DNA of 64,000 bases from Saccharomycopsis phalli (GCA_020342235.1 CP073215.1:434001-498000); one strand, 5' to 3'. Shown: positions 27,150 to 38,141, numbered from the stretch's first letter. Made by a program: numbers and translations. Notes: generated from the letters alone by a model not told the origin.

Positions 27150-28599
27150 ATTATAGAATGGGTTTAGAATGTTGAAATGGGAGTGCAAAAATGTATACAA
27201 GTGTTAAAATATAGTTTTTTTTTGGGTTTCCAATAGTTGGATGTAGGTGGGTTTCAAGAGTTGCATGGGCTAATGGATCCAAGAGTTGATGTAGCCTTGA
27301 TGAACGATGCATCAGCACGGCTAAATCAAAATATTATTACCCCTTTACCATCACCCAGGAGGCAAAGGGTCGTGGTTTGTAGTTTGAAACATGCATGTTC
27401 ATGAGACAAGTCTAAACGGAAAACATGTACAGTGCCATGTTTGGTATAACCCAAGACTTTTGTGGCATTTATTTTTGCCTGATTAATGGGCATGTGTGCA
27501 AAATTTTTCTTGGCCATGTTTTACCTTCCGTTTACTGTCGGGGTTTAAGATTAGGTGCAATGACAATGTAGATTAAGCTATATAGTACTGTTTTGTTGTC
27601 ATTGAACCGGTTACGTAACAGGATAAATTCATGCTCGCCTCTTTGGTGCTGTTCTGATGAGAAAGAGTTCCTCTTGAAGCGTGGCTTAGGTAATAACAAT
27701 GGTAGGCTATCCACCAGCATACCATTGCGCTCTTTATTGTTTGGTAGCGGTACCAGCACACATGGTCAACTAAACAATGATTAAATGGGTATTGGCTAGC
27801 ATTTTCAAGTGTTTAGCAAAATATTTGATTGCTGATACCGTGATATATTTGAATTGATGCAGTTGTGATTTTTTCGTCTTGAGCTAATATATTCATTTCT
27901 GCATTTAGCTATACATCGTCTTCAAATATACCTTGGAAAAGCTCGGGGCAGCTAGTAAAGAAAACCCTTGTCAGAGCTTGTACATGGGATTAACAACTTG
28001 AACGGAAATTGTTGAAGCTTCATAGTGTTTGATGAGGTCATGTGAGAATCCTGGCCGCTGAATTTCATCATGTGCGAAAGCATCGTGCTCACGTTCTGGT
28101 AAATTCAGTGTGTGAATTGATTATTGAGTTACAAACTGCTGTCGGACACTAGTGCTGTATACATGTGTTGAAAAGGTTAGTATGATAGTGATACTGTCGA
28201 AAATAAAGTATAATTTTAACGTAGGTGTGATCTCAGACATGATCTTAGACAAGGCAACTTAGACATGATATCCCCAGAATGTAACTGTATTGTCTTGGAT
28301 TCTAAAAAAAATCACACGTCAAGTGTTGACAAGATCAAGACATTTTCCAAGAGTAACTACTGGCAAAGCACCACCTAGAATTCTACTCAAATAACAATAA
28401 CCAAGGCAATGGTGCAGAAATACATTTCACCAGATTCCGATTCGCACAAGACTATTTAGCAATCCAAATTGGTCGCATCAGAACCTTTGACGGCATAAAT
28501 TTTTTAAACCGAGATCAGATTGGTACTATAACAACCTAGGGGATATTCTCTGATACGCTACAGCACTTTTGCATTCAGGTACTTTTGGAAATGGCTTCA
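27150..28599. other. Intergenic
   Basis: 1.45 kb with only short overlapping frames and no clear gene. The stretch beyond 28600 is LINE-derived. Confidence 0.4.
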
Positions 28600-28745
28600 A
28601 AGAAGTGAGTAAATAAGTGACGGGCACTGTCATCTCTCAAAGCGAATACTTTTTGGGAACGCGGATTCTACTCGTCTGTGCTAAACTGGTGGTTTCCTCT
28701 TTTGCTACAGCACGTTAAAAGGCTACCAGAGACGACCCATGTTAC
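28600..28745 (+). mobile_element. LINE 3' fragment (LINE-1 like)
   Basis: GATTCTACTCGTC...TACAGCACGTTA matches the end of ORF2 and start of the 3' untranslated region of the full-length LINE (reverse complement of about 6690-6755). Confidence 0.65.
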
Positions 28746-29183
28746 CAACGATCCAAACGAAAGCTCATCGTTCCAATGACAGGAGCATTGTACAGAGAGA
28801 AGTTGAATGCTGTCTGTTGTAGAGATTTCTTCCAACTACATGATGATGTGAGGGCTAGTCCTGGTTAACCATTGACGGACGCCGTCCTTTGTTGTAGATG
28901 GTAATGGACTTGGCATGTAATTGCCTTTATAGAAGTCTTGTAAGTCAGTGGAATGACACATTTACACTATCATAGAAAAAGTATGTACAATGGTAATCAA
29001 CACCAACCCAAGTCCTCTCCAAGATACAACAATAAAAGGTGGTTGAGTCATCAATCGAGACATCTAACTCTACACCTTATTAACTGGGCCAAGGGCCGAT
29101 TTGGCCTAATCCTACCTCTCATCTGAGACATTGGCTGGTCCAAAGAAAATTGTAGCCTCATTAGCCAACACCTAAGTAGAAAA

Positions 29184-29500
29184 GCTCGCCATCACAACCA
29201 GAGCGCAGATTCGCCGCCTCTTTACCGAGGCAAAATTAGCTATTCACTTATAAAATTCTATACGTTAGTGCTTGATGAGTAGATTTTTTTACACCATTTC
29301 AAGGACGGCAGATTCTAGGAGCAAGACTCCACAGCTCTCCTGGGCCATCTCTTCAACAGTTGAAGATCAAGTCGAAAGTTTATCCCCATTTCAAGGATGT
29401 TTTCTAGACTCCAAAATCAGCGGTGCCGTCCTTTGTTTGGACAATGAGATATCATTGGGGAAGCTTAGTGTGGCTATAGAAGTAAATAAACTTATTATAA
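29184..29500 (+). mobile_element. LINE 3' fragment (LINE-2 subfamily)
   Basis: Aligns with the reverse complement of 11860-12240: it shares GCAGATTCGCCGCCTCTTTA, GATCAAGTCGAAAGTTT and GAAGTAAATAAAC in order. Confidence 0.8.
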
Positions 29501-29544
29501 GAATTCTCAAGCTGTACCACCTACGCGAATACTCAGCTACTCAG

Positions 29545-29830
29545 CGGCCAAAGTTTAGTTTCACATGTACAAAGACTTTATTCAACGTAGAGGCTAGCCC
29601 ATTGTGCAATAGATATGAGGATGCCAAGCCATTTGCTTTCCATGACTTTACCTTGGGCTTTCGAGCACAAGCAGAGATACACAAAGAAATTACCAATGCT
29701 ACTCAAGCACACGTCTATTTCTCAGATAAGGCGAAGCTTAAAAATCTTATAGGATTCTACTCGTGTTTCCTGGACCGGTAGTTTTCCCTTTTTGCTACAG
29801 CACGTTAGGAGAGACATCAAAACTACTCAG
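29545..29830 (+). mobile_element. LINE fragment: ORF2 C-terminus and 3' UTR (LINE-1 like)
   Basis: Encodes TKTLFNVEASPLCNRYEDA, followed about 25 residues later by EITNATQAH and FSDKAKLKNLIGFYSCFLDR, nearly colinear with the end of the full-length ORF2. The second zinc-knuckle Cys is replaced by Tyr and a short internal deletion removes part of the knuckle. It then runs into CTACAGCACGTTAGGAG of the 3' region. A 169-codon frame covers this and the previous fragment by chance and should not be annotated as a gene. Confidence 0.85.
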
Positions 29831-30152
29831 TGGAAAGAGCCTCACAGACGGATCGTTGCTTAAACTATTTGGCAATGATGACCCAGAGTGCAAAAGATGA
29901 GACTCAGAGGTCACATTCGACAACAAGGGTAACCAGACTTCTTACACAATCAATACAAGTACTAAGTACCAAAAATAGGAGTGCTCCCATTGAAGTTTAA
30001 TCCCAAGCAGCTATTTGAGAGTTGTGGGTTTTCAGCAATGGTGCCCGATGTTCCTGAGTAAAAATATATCTGTCGAATAACCGTAATTCCAGAGACAATA
30101 TATAGCTAAATACAAAAATACATATTATTATTATTATTATTATTATTATGCC
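29830..30152 (+). mobile_element. LINE 3' fragment (LINE-3 subfamily) with (TTA)n tail
   Basis: Encodes an ACGGATCGTTGCTTAAACTA-type ORF2 end, then TTGAGAGTTGTGGG, TTCCTGAGTAAAAATATA, TAGCTAAATACAAAAATA and about nine TTA units (30122-30149). The same order recurs at 38872, 40290 and 41058. Confidence 0.8.
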
Positions 30153-30179
30153 CATTTCTCTACATTTACACCATCACTA

Positions 30180-30300
30180 GAGGGAAGTTTCATTTCTGTC
30201 AGAGTTTTCTTTTGACAACTACATTGCCGTCCTTGGTCATGGATGGCAAGTATAAATCTTCTCTGGAGCATAGTATAGCAATGGCCTTGAAGAATATTAT
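30180..30300 (+). mobile_element. LINE 3' UTR fragment (LINE-1 like)
   Basis: GCCGTCCTTGGTCATGGATG, then AAGTATAAATCTTCTCTGG and AGTATAGCAATGGCC, match the reverse complement of 6470-6545. Confidence 0.7.
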
Positions 30301-30603
30301 CATCAAGGTGAACCAATGTAATCTACGAGGCAGTCTGTAATGGGCATTGCCAGTGTGTGAAATGGCCTGGCGATTCAGGACGTTGCGGGGATTTGAGGGA
30401 GACGAGTCAAGGGAGTGGGCGAATCAAGGCGAGTGAAGATTGGGATTTGCGGTTGTGAAACGGCTGGTGCGGAGATTTGCAGGCGGAGATGGGCGATTTG
30501 CGGCTGAAATGGGCGATTTTGCCGTGGTTGACTGTGTGATGTTTAGAGGGAAATTGCGGGTGCAGGATGGTGCGAGGTGGGAATGTGGGGCTTGACGTGA
30601 GTG

Positions 30604-30696
30604 GGAATTAGGGGACTGGAATAGGGCGGATTGGGATAGGATGGACTGGGGTAGGATGGACTGGGGTAGGATGGACTGAGATAGGGTGGACTGGTA
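30604..30696. repeat. 15-bp minisatellite, about 6 units
   Basis: Units of GGACTGGGGTAGGAT with small changes. Confidence 0.85.
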
Positions 30697-30887
30697 AATT
30701 GTGAGGCAGTTGTGAATTGAGACCAAGGAGGCTGAGAATATAGAGAGGTGGTTAAAGTTTTGACTTGTGGAGAGGTTGAGAGGAGGGCGGAGTGGGTGAA
30801 TTGTGGAGAATGGTGCCGTTGATTTACTGTGAGGGAATTGTGGAGAGAGTAGGTGAGTAGAGGATGCAGTTGAAATGCAAAGGTGTG

Positions 30888-30990
30888 ATTAGGAGGTGTA
30901 ATTGAGAGGTGTGATTAGGAGGTTTAATTGAGAGGTGTGATTAAGAGGTGTAATTGAGAGGTGTGATTAGGAGGTATAATTGAGAATGAT
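30888..30990. repeat. 26-bp minisatellite, about 4 units
   Basis: Units begin ATTGAGAGGTGTGATTAGGA and end GGTGTA or GGTTTA. The flanking 30.3-31.3 kb is purine-rich on this strand and built of related GAGGTG/TGGAGA words. Confidence 0.8.
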
Positions 30991-31334
30991 GAAATGATTA
31001 AATGATTAAATGATGAGAATGACCAATTGTAAAACTGAGCGTTTCAATGTATCGACTTGGAAAAGAGGTTGTGATTTGCGGAGTGAAATTGCAGTGGATT
31101 TGCAGTGAGATTTGCGGAGAAAGTTGACTTGGAAGAGAAGATGGGAGAGACTAGTGCCGATTGAGTTGCGGAAAGAACAAGTTTGGTTGCAACGGGATGA
31201 ATTGTGGAGAAGGAAGATTTGCCGTGGTGAATTGTGGAGAGCCGTTTGCAGAGAATAGTATGATGAATGAAATGAGTAATGCATGAATGAAATTATGATG
31301 GTGACTTTTGAATTGAGATTTTGCATTGAGATTT

Positions 31335-31383
31335 TGATTTGATTTATTTTGATTTATTTTGATTTATTTTGATTTATTTTGAT
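31335..31383. repeat. 10-bp repeat GATTTATTTT
   Basis: Four to five perfect units. Confidence 0.85.
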
Positions 31384-31517
31384 TAGGAGTTGAATGAATA
31401 CGTAATTGTTGATCTAGGCACGATGCGGCATGCAGGACAACTGTGCATACGTGGCCGATATTACTCGGAAGGTGCAATTGAGAGGAGAAAATACCATGTA
31501 CAGTGGTGTATGGTGTA

Positions 31518-31607
31518 AATGGAGTGAATTATAATGGAGTGAATTATAATGGAGTGAATTATAATGGAGTGAATTATAATGGAGTGAATTATAATGGAGT
31601 GAATTAT
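31518..31607. repeat. 15-bp minisatellite, 6 perfect units
   Basis: AATGGAGTGAATTAT repeated six times without change, ending about 180 bp upstream of the GLT1 start. The perfect identity suggests recent expansion. Confidence 0.95.
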
Positions 31608-31728
31608 AATGGAGAGTAGATTGTAAGAGAGTGGAGTGTTTTTAGTATAGTGCTTACCATGGTGTATGTAGCATATGCATGTGTGGGGTGTGCGTGCGCT
31701 TAGCATATTAAATAGGACTACCCTACCG

Positions 31729-31735
31729 TGAGTCA
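31729..31735 (+). promoter_or_regulatory. Candidate Gcn4-type site upstream of GLT1
   Basis: TGAGTCA, a perfect match to the Gcn4/AP-1 core, 55 bp before the GLT1 ATG. S. cerevisiae GLT1 is under Gcn4 control, which makes the match plausible. A 7-mer alone is weak evidence. Confidence 0.4.
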
Positions 31736-31790
31736 TATCTCTACCCAATGAGAAACCCTGCTTAAGCAATCATTCATCCTTCTTCATAGC

Positions 31791-34700
31791 ATGCAACCAG
31801 CAACCGCCAAAGACTTTGTCGAAGATGACATCCCGCTGAAAGTATACCACTACGACGAGACCCCGGACAACACCTCCTGGGCCTGTACCCTTCCGACCAA
31901 AAAAGGGTTGTACGACCCCGAGTACGAGAAGGATGCCTGTGGCGTGGGGTTTTCGTGCCATATCAAGGGCGAAAAGTCGCACAAGATCGTGTCCGACGCG
32001 CGGTACTTGTTGTGCAACATGACCCATCGAGGAGCCGTTGGCGCCGATTCGCGCGACGGAGATGGTGCCGGGGTCATGGCGCTGATTCCCACCAAGCTCC
32101 TCAAGAAGGAGTTCAAGTACCACCACGGCATTGACGTTCCGGAGGAGGGCGAGTTTGCCACTGGAAACTTTTTTTTCAAAAAGGACGCGTTGGTCGCGGA
32201 AAAGGGCAAGGCGCAGTTTGAGCAGTTGGCAGCCGAGCTCGGCTTGCACGTGCTCGGATGGAGAGCAGTGCCAAAGGACTCAACGATTCTCGGCCCTGCG
32301 TCCTTGTCGCGCGAGCCGTTGATTCTCCAGCCGATTGTCGTCTTGTCGGACCCCGAGGCGCATCCCGAGCGCCACGTGCACTTTGACAAGCAGCTCTACG
32401 TGTTGCGCAAACAGGCGTCCCAGCAGATTAGCCTCCAGAGCTGGTTCTACATCTGCTCGCTCTCGCGGAAAACCATTGTGTACAAGGGCCAGTTGTCGCC
32501 GGTGCAGGTGTACAACTACTACCTCGACCTCCTCAACGTCGACTTTGAGGCGCATTTCGCGCTCGTGCACTCGCGGTTCTCCACCAACACGTTCCCGTCC
32601 TGGGACAGGGCCCAGCCGCTCCGCTTGGCCGCGCACAATGGTGAGATCAACACGTTGCGCGGCAACAAGAACTGGATGCGTTCCAAGGAAGGGGTCATGG
32701 CGCTGGCAAAGTTTGGCGCCGACCTTGCCAAGTTGTTCCCCGTGATCGAGGAAGGCGGCTCGGACTCCGCGTCGCTCGACAATGTGCTTGAGTTGCTTGT
32801 CGTAAACGGGGTGCTCACGCTTCCCGAAGCAGTCATGCTCCTTGTGCCTGAGGCCTGGCAAAACAACCCGGCCATGGACCCGCACAAGCGCGCGTTCTAC
32901 GAGTGGGCCGCCTGCATGATGGAGCCGTGGGACGGCCCGGCGCTCTTCACCTTTAGCGACGGCCGGTACTGCGGTGCCAACTTGGACCGGAACGGGCTCC
33001 GGCCGTGCCGGTACTACGTCACCAACGACGACCGGATCGTGGTCGCGTCCGAGGTCGGGGTCATCCCAATCGAGCCGGAGTCGGTCGTGGCCAAGGGCCG
33101 GCTCACCCCCGGCAAGATGCTCCTCGTTGACACCGTCGAGGGCCGCATCGTCGACGACGCCGAGTTGAAGCGCGCGGTGGCCACGCGTTTCGACTTCAAG
33201 TCGTGGTTGGTGGCCAACTTGGTCGCGTTGGACGACTTGCAGCAGCGGCTCGCCGCCCGGGGGGTCGCGCCCCCGGCGTCGCGCGTCGCGCCCTCGGTGC
33301 ACCGCGACCCGCGGCTCGGCGCCTTCAACTTCACCCTGGAGCAGTTGGCGCTCCTCCTCGTGCCAATGGCCGCCACCGGCAAGGAGGCCTTGGGCTCCAT
33401 GGGTAACGACGGGCCCTTGGCTTGCTTGGCCGAGCAGCCGCGCCTCACCTACGACTACTTCCGCCAGTTGTTCGCCCAGGTCACCAACCCGCCCATTGAC
33501 CCGATCCGCGAGTCCATTGTCATGTCCCTCGAGTGCTACGTCGGGCCGCAGGGCAACCTCCTCGAGATGAACAGCGCCCAGTGCAACCGCTTGTTGCTCA
33601 AGAGCCCAATCTTGACCCTCGACGAGTTCCACGCCATCACCCAGATCGCGGTCGCGTTCCCCAAGTGGCGCGTGGTGTCGGTCGACATTACCTTTGCCAA
33701 GACCGAGGGCTTGCTCGGCTACATGGCCGCGGTCGACCGCATCTGCGCCGAGGCCGCCGCCGCGCGCGACGCGTCCATCATCGTGTTGAGCGACCGCGCC
33801 GTCGGGCCGGACCGCGTCGCGGTGTCGTCGCTCATTGCCTGTGGCGCGGTGCACCACCACTTGGTGCGCGAGCGGCTCCGCAGCAAGGTCGCCATCATCG
33901 TCGAGACCGCCGAGGCCAGGGAGGTCCACCACATGTGCGTGTTGCTCGGCTACGGTGCGGACGGGATCAACCCGTACCTCGCGATCGAGTCGCTCGTGTC
34001 CATGAACCGCGAGGGGCTCGTGCGCAAGGAGGGCTTGAGCGACGCGCAGTTGGTGGACAATTACAAGCAGTCCATCGACGGGGGCATCCTCAAGGTCATG
34101 TCCAAGATGGGCATCTCGACGCTCGCGTCGTACAAGGGCGCGCAAATCTTCGAGGCGTTGGGCATTGACAACTCGGTGATTGACCGCTGCTTCAGCGGCA
34201 CCGCGTCGCGTATCAAGGGCGTCACGTTTGAGTACATTGCCCAGGACGCGTTCACGCTCCATGAGCGCGCGTACCCGACGCGCGCCACCGTCAAACCGGC
34301 CGGGCTCCCGGAGGCCGGCGAGTACCACTGGCGCGACGGCGGCGACCCGCACGTCAACGAGCCGGTGGCGATCGCCAACATCCAGGACGCGGTGCGCAAC
34401 AAGAACGACAAGGCGTACCAGGCGTACTCGAAAAAGGAGTACGACGCCATCAAAAACTGCACGCTCCGTGGGCTCTTGGACTTTGACTACGCGTCGTCGA
34501 CCCCGGTGCCCCTCGACCAGGTCGAGCCCTGGACCGAGATTGTGCGCCGGTTTGTCACCGGCGCCATGTCGTACGGGTCCATCTCCATGGAGTCGCACCT
34601 GACCTTGGCGGTGGCCATGAACCGGTTGGGCGGCAAGTCGAACACCGGCGAGGGCGGCGAGGACGCCGGGCGGTCGCAAGTATTTGAAAATGGCGACACC

Positions 34701-37700
34701 ATGCGCTCGGCCATCAAGCAAATCGCCAGCGGCCGGTTCGGCGTCACATCGTACTACCTCTCCGATGCGGACGAGTTGCAAATCAAAATGGCCCAGGGCG
34801 CCAAGCCGGGCGAGGGCGGCGAGTTGCCGGGGTACAAGGTCACGGAGGAGATTGGCAAGACGCGTCACTCGACGCCGGGCGTCGGCTTGATTTCGCCGCC
34901 GCCGCACCACGACATTTACTCGATTGAGGACTTGAAGCAGTTGATTTACGACTTGAAGTGCGCCAACCCGCGCGCCCGGGTGTCGGTCAAGCTCGTGTCC
35001 GAGGTCGGGGTCGGGATCGTCGCGTCCGGCGTGGCCAAGGCCAAGGCCGACCACATTTTGATTTCCGGCCACGATGGTGGGACCGGCGCGTCGCGCTGGA
35101 CCGGAATCAAGTACGCCGGTCTCCCGTGGGAGTTGGGTCTCGCCGAGAGCCACCAAACATTGGTGTTGAACGACTTGCGTGGGCGGGTCGTGGTCCAGAC
35201 CGACGGCCAGTTGCGGACCGGCCGCGACGTGGCGATTGCCTGTTTGCTTGGTGCCGAGGAGTGGGGCTTTGCCACTGCGCCGCTCATTGCCATGGGGTGT
35301 ATAATGATGCGCAAGTGCCACTTGTCGACTTGTCCGGTGGGAATTGCGACCCAGGACCCGGAATTGCGCAAGAAGTTTGCCGGAACTCCAGAGCACGTGA
35401 TCAACTTCTTTTACTACATTACCCAGGAGCTTCGCGAGATCATGGCTAAGCTTGGGTTTAGAACCATCAATGAAATGATTGGGCGGACGGAAAAGTTGTT
35501 TGTGCGCGACGACTTGCGCACCACGAAAAATGCAAACATTGACTTGTCGCCAATCTTGACCCCGGCACACACAATCCGGCCGGGGGTCGCGACCCACTGC
35601 GTCCGGAAACAGGACCACCGGTTGCACACCCGGGTCGACAACAAGTTGATTGACGAGTCGGAAGTTACGTTGGACAAGGGCTTGCCGGTGCACATTGACG
35701 CGACAGTGCAAAACACCGACCGCGGCTTGGGCGCGACGTTGTCGTACCGCGTGTCGAAAAAGTATGGCGAAAAGGGCTTGCCGCACGACACGATCCACGT
35801 GAACCTCACTGGGAACGCGGGCCAGTCGTTTGGCGCGTACCTCGCGCCGGGAATCACGCTCGAGTTGGTGGGCGACGCGAACGACTACGTGGGCAAAGGG
35901 TTGTCTGGCGGGCGGCTCATCATCTACCCACCCAAGAGCTCGAGCTTCAAGGCCGAGGAGAACATTCTCATTGGCAACACGTGTCTCTACGGCGCGACCT
36001 CGGGTACCGCGTACTTCCGAGGGATCGCGGCCGAGCGGTTCGCCGTCCGGAACTCCGGCGCGACCGCGGTCGTCGAGGGCACCGGTGACCACGGCTGCGA
36101 GTACATGACCGGCGGCCGGGTAGTTGTCTTGGGCAAGGTCGGACGCAACTTTGCCGCCGGCATGTCCGGCGGCATCGCCTACGTCTTGGACGTGGGCCAG
36201 GAGTTGCCGGGTAACGTCAACCGCGAGACGGTGGAGTTGGGCGGCGTAAGTGACCCGGCCGAGGTCGCGTTCTTGCGCGGCTTGATTGAGGAGCACTTGC
36301 ACTACACCGGGTCGGAGTTGGCGGCGCGGATTTTGGCGGACTTTAACCGGATCTTGCCCAAGTTTGTCAAGGTGTTGCCGACAGACTACAAGCGGGTGTT
36401 GCAGGAGCAGCAGAAGAAGCTTGCGCAGATCAAGGAGGCCGAGGCCACCAACTTCTACAAGCACATCAAGTCGGACCCGGAGTCGGACATCACCAACGGC
36501 GAGATCATGAAGAAGTTGGCGCTCAAGGCGACGTCATACCAGCTGGCCAAGGCCGAGCCGCGCGTGGACGACTTGGAGGACACGGTTCCAGACAGCAGCA
36601 ACGAGGCCAAGAAGGTGCAGAAGCTCGACAAGGTGCGCGGGTTTCTCAAGTACAAAAAGCGCCAGGAAAAGTACCGCCCTGCCAAGGATCGAACCCGCGA
36701 CTGGAAGGAGCTCAGCGCGCGCATGTCGACCGACGAGTTGCATGAGCAGGCAGCGCGCTGCATGGACTGCGGAGTACCGTTTTGCCAGTCCGATACTGGA
36801 TGTCCAATCTCCAATGTGATTCCAAAATGGAACGAGTTGGTGTTCCAGGACCGCTGGTATGAGGCGTTGCAGCGCTTGCTCATGACAAACAACTTCCCCG
36901 AGTTCACTGGCCGCATCTGCCCAGCCCCGTGCCAGGGCTCGTGTACGTTGAACATTATTGACGACTCCGTCGCCATCAAGGCAATTGAGGCGGCGATCAT
37001 CGACCGTGGGTTTGCCGAGGGCTGGATTAAGCCAAATCCGCCATCTGAGCGGACTGGGAAGCGTATTGCCATCATTGGATCTGGTCCTGCTGGATTGGCA
37101 GCCGCAGACCAATTGAACAAGGCCGGGCACTCAGTCACGGTTTATGAGCGCACAGACCGACCAGGCGGCTTGTTGATGTACGGAATTCCAAACATGAAGT
37201 TGGACAAGCTGGTGGTGAAGCGCAGAACCGACTTGATGGCTGCAGAGGGAGTGGAGTTTGTCGTCAACACCAACGTCGGACAGGACGTTTCAGTGGACCT
37301 GCTCAAGGCCGAAAACGACGCAGTGGTGTTCGCCGTCGGCTCGACGATCCCGCGGGACCTCAAGATCCCGGGCCGTGAGCATGAAAACATCATGTTTGCC
37401 ATGCAGTTGCTCCACAAGAACACCAAGGCGTTGTTGGAGGACCATCTTGAGAACATCCGCGCGACTTTGGAAGGGAAAGACGTCATTGTCATTGGCGGAG
37501 GCGACACCGGGAACGACTGTCTTGGAACCGCGACGCGTCACGGAGCAAAGTCCGTCACCAACTTTGAGTTGTTGCCGCATCCGTCTGCATCGCGCTCCAG
37601 AGACAACCCTTGGCCTCAATGGCCGCGGATTTTCCGTGTCGACTACGGGCACACCGAGGTCGAGTCGCACTACGGCAAGGATCCGCGCGAATATTGTGTT

Positions 37701-38141
37701 CTCTCCAAGGAATTTGTCGGCGAAGACGGACGGGTCACCGGCATCAAGACCGTACGGGTCGAGTGGAAAAAGGCCGAGGGATCTGGCGCATGGCAGATGG
37801 TCGAGGTGCCTGGATCTGAGGAGTTTTTCCCGGCCGACGTGGTGTTGCTTTCCATGGGTTTTGTCGGGCCTGAGGCCGACAACTTGGACACGCCGCGGTC
37901 AAAGCGCGGCAACATCGCCACGGTGCAGCCAAACAGCTACAAAGTGAGCCACGACGGCAACGTGTTTGCCGCAGGAGACTGTCGTCGGGGCCAGTCGTTG
38001 GTGGTCTGGGGTATTCAAGAAGGTCGCCAGTGTGCGCGGGAGGTGGATGAGTATTTGATGGGCAACACGCGGTTGCCAGGGAACGGTTCGATTGAGAAGC
38101 GGGATTATCATTTGTTGGAGGAGTTGGTGAGCCAGGCGTAG
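31791..38141 (+). CDS. GLT1: Glutamate synthase (NADH), GOGAT
   Basis: Makes two glutamates from glutamine and 2-oxoglutarate using NADH; with glutamine synthetase it forms the ammonia-assimilating cycle. 2116 residues, close to S. cerevisiae Glt1 (2145). Order: propeptide of 49 residues; class II glutaminase starting at Cys50 (KDACGVGF) with RFSTNTFPSW; central and FMN domains with the 3Fe-4S cysteines CIMMRKCHLSTC (C-x5-C-x4-C); the GXGXG beta-helix (near 1390-1500); then the GltD-like part from about 1640 with 4Fe-4S motifs CMDCGVPFC and CPAPCQGSC, an FAD site IIGSGPAG and a nucleotide site VIGGGDTGNDC. The middle of the gene is very GC-rich with G/C third positions, unlike its surroundings. 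CTG codons (codons 98, 305, 937, 1807, 1837) fit Ser better than Leu. Its 3' end is duplicated just downstream. Confidence 0.98.
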   Translation: MQPATAKDFVEDDIPLKVYHYDETPDNTSWACTLPTKKGLYDPEYEKDACGVGFSCHIKGEKSHKIVSDARYLLCNMTHRGAVGADSRDGDGAGVMALIPTKLLKKEFKYHHGIDVPEEGEFATGNFFFKKDALVAEKGKAQFEQLAAELGLHVLGWRAVPKDSTILGPASLSREPLILQPIVVLSDPEAHPERHVHFDKQLYVLRKQASQQISLQSWFYICSLSRKTIVYKGQLSPVQVYNYYLDLLNVDFEAHFALVHSRFSTNTFPSWDRAQPLRLAAHNGEINTLRGNKNWMRSKEGVMALAKFGADLAKLFPVIEEGGSDSASLDNVLELLVVNGVLTLPEAVMLLVPEAWQNNPAMDPHKRAFYEWAACMMEPWDGPALFTFSDGRYCGANLDRNGLRPCRYYVTNDDRIVVASEVGVIPIEPESVVAKGRLTPGKMLLVDTVEGRIVDDAELKRAVATRFDFKSWLVANLVALDDLQQRLAARGVAPPASRVAPSVHRDPRLGAFNFTLEQLALLLVPMAATGKEALGSMGNDGPLACLAEQPRLTYDYFRQLFAQVTNPPIDPIRESIVMSLECYVGPQGNLLEMNSAQCNRLLLKSPILTLDEFHAITQIAVAFPKWRVVSVDITFAKTEGLLGYMAAVDRICAEAAAARDASIIVLSDRAVGPDRVAVSSLIACGAVHHHLVRERLRSKVAIIVETAEAREVHHMCVLLGYGADGINPYLAIESLVSMNREGLVRKEGLSDAQLVDNYKQSIDGGILKVMSKMGISTLASYKGAQIFEALGIDNSVIDRCFSGTASRIKGVTFEYIAQDAFTLHERAYPTRATVKPAGLPEAGEYHWRDGGDPHVNEPVAIANIQDAVRNKNDKAYQAYSKKEYDAIKNCTLRGLLDFDYASSTPVPLDQVEPWTEIVRRFVTGAMSYGSISMESHLTLAVAMNRLGGKSNTGEGGEDAGRSQVFENGDTMRSAIKQIASGRFGVTSYYLSDADELQIKMAQGAKPGEGGELPGYKVTEEIGKTRHSTPGVGLISPPPHHDIYSIEDLKQLIYDLKCANPRARVSVKLVSEVGVGIVASGVAKAKADHILISGHDGGTGASRWTGIKYAGLPWELGLAESHQTLVLNDLRGRVVVQTDGQLRTGRDVAIACLLGAEEWGFATAPLIAMGCIMMRKCHLSTCPVGIATQDPELRKKFAGTPEHVINFFYYITQELREIMAKLGFRTINEMIGRTEKLFVRDDLRTTKNANIDLSPILTPAHTIRPGVATHCVRKQDHRLHTRVDNKLIDESEVTLDKGLPVHIDATVQNTDRGLGATLSYRVSKKYGEKGLPHDTIHVNLTGNAGQSFGAYLAPGITLELVGDANDYVGKGLSGGRLIIYPPKSSSFKAEENILIGNTCLYGATSGTAYFRGIAAERFAVRNSGATAVVEGTGDHGCEYMTGGRVVVLGKVGRNFAAGMSGGIAYVLDVGQELPGNVNRETVELGGVSDPAEVAFLRGLIEEHLHYTGSELAARILADFNRILPKFVKVLPTDYKRVLQEQQKKLAQIKEAEATNFYKHIKSDPESDITNGEIMKKLALKATSYQLAKAEPRVDDLEDTVPDSSNEAKKVQKLDKVRGFLKYKKRQEKYRPAKDRTRDWKELSARMSTDELHEQAARCMDCGVPFCQSDTGCPISNVIPKWNELVFQDRWYEALQRLLMTNNFPEFTGRICPAPCQGSCTLNIIDDSVAIKAIEAAIIDRGFAEGWIKPNPPSERTGKRIAIIGSGPAGLAAADQLNKAGHSVTVYERTDRPGGLLMYGIPNMKLDKLVVKRRTDLMAAEGVEFVVNTNVGQDVSVDLLKAENDAVVFAVGSTIPRDLKIPGREHENIMFAMQLLHKNTKALLEDHLENIRATLEGKDVIVIGGGDTGNDCLGTATRHGAKSVTNFELLPHPSASRSRDNPWPQWPRIFRVDYGHTEVESHYGKDPREYCVLSKEFVGEDGRVTGIKTVRVEWKKAEGSGAWQMVEVPGSEEFFPADVVLLSMGFVGPEADNLDTPRSKRGNIATVQPNSYKVSHDGNVFAAGDCRRGQSLVVWGIQEGRQCAREVDEYLMGNTRLPGNGSIEKRDYHLLEELVSQA

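Noticed and set aside
29272-29781. 169-codon frame on the plus strand
   Set aside because: It bridges two separate LINE 3' fragments; only the second half matches ORF2.
31461-31769. 102-codon minus-strand frame with IIHSI repeats
   Set aside because: A translated 15-bp minisatellite upstream of GLT1.
32280-36464. 1394-codon minus-strand open frame opposite GLT1
   Set aside because: It is a by-product of G/C-ending codons in GLT1. The translation is Arg/Val/His-rich without domains and runs antisense to a clear enzyme.
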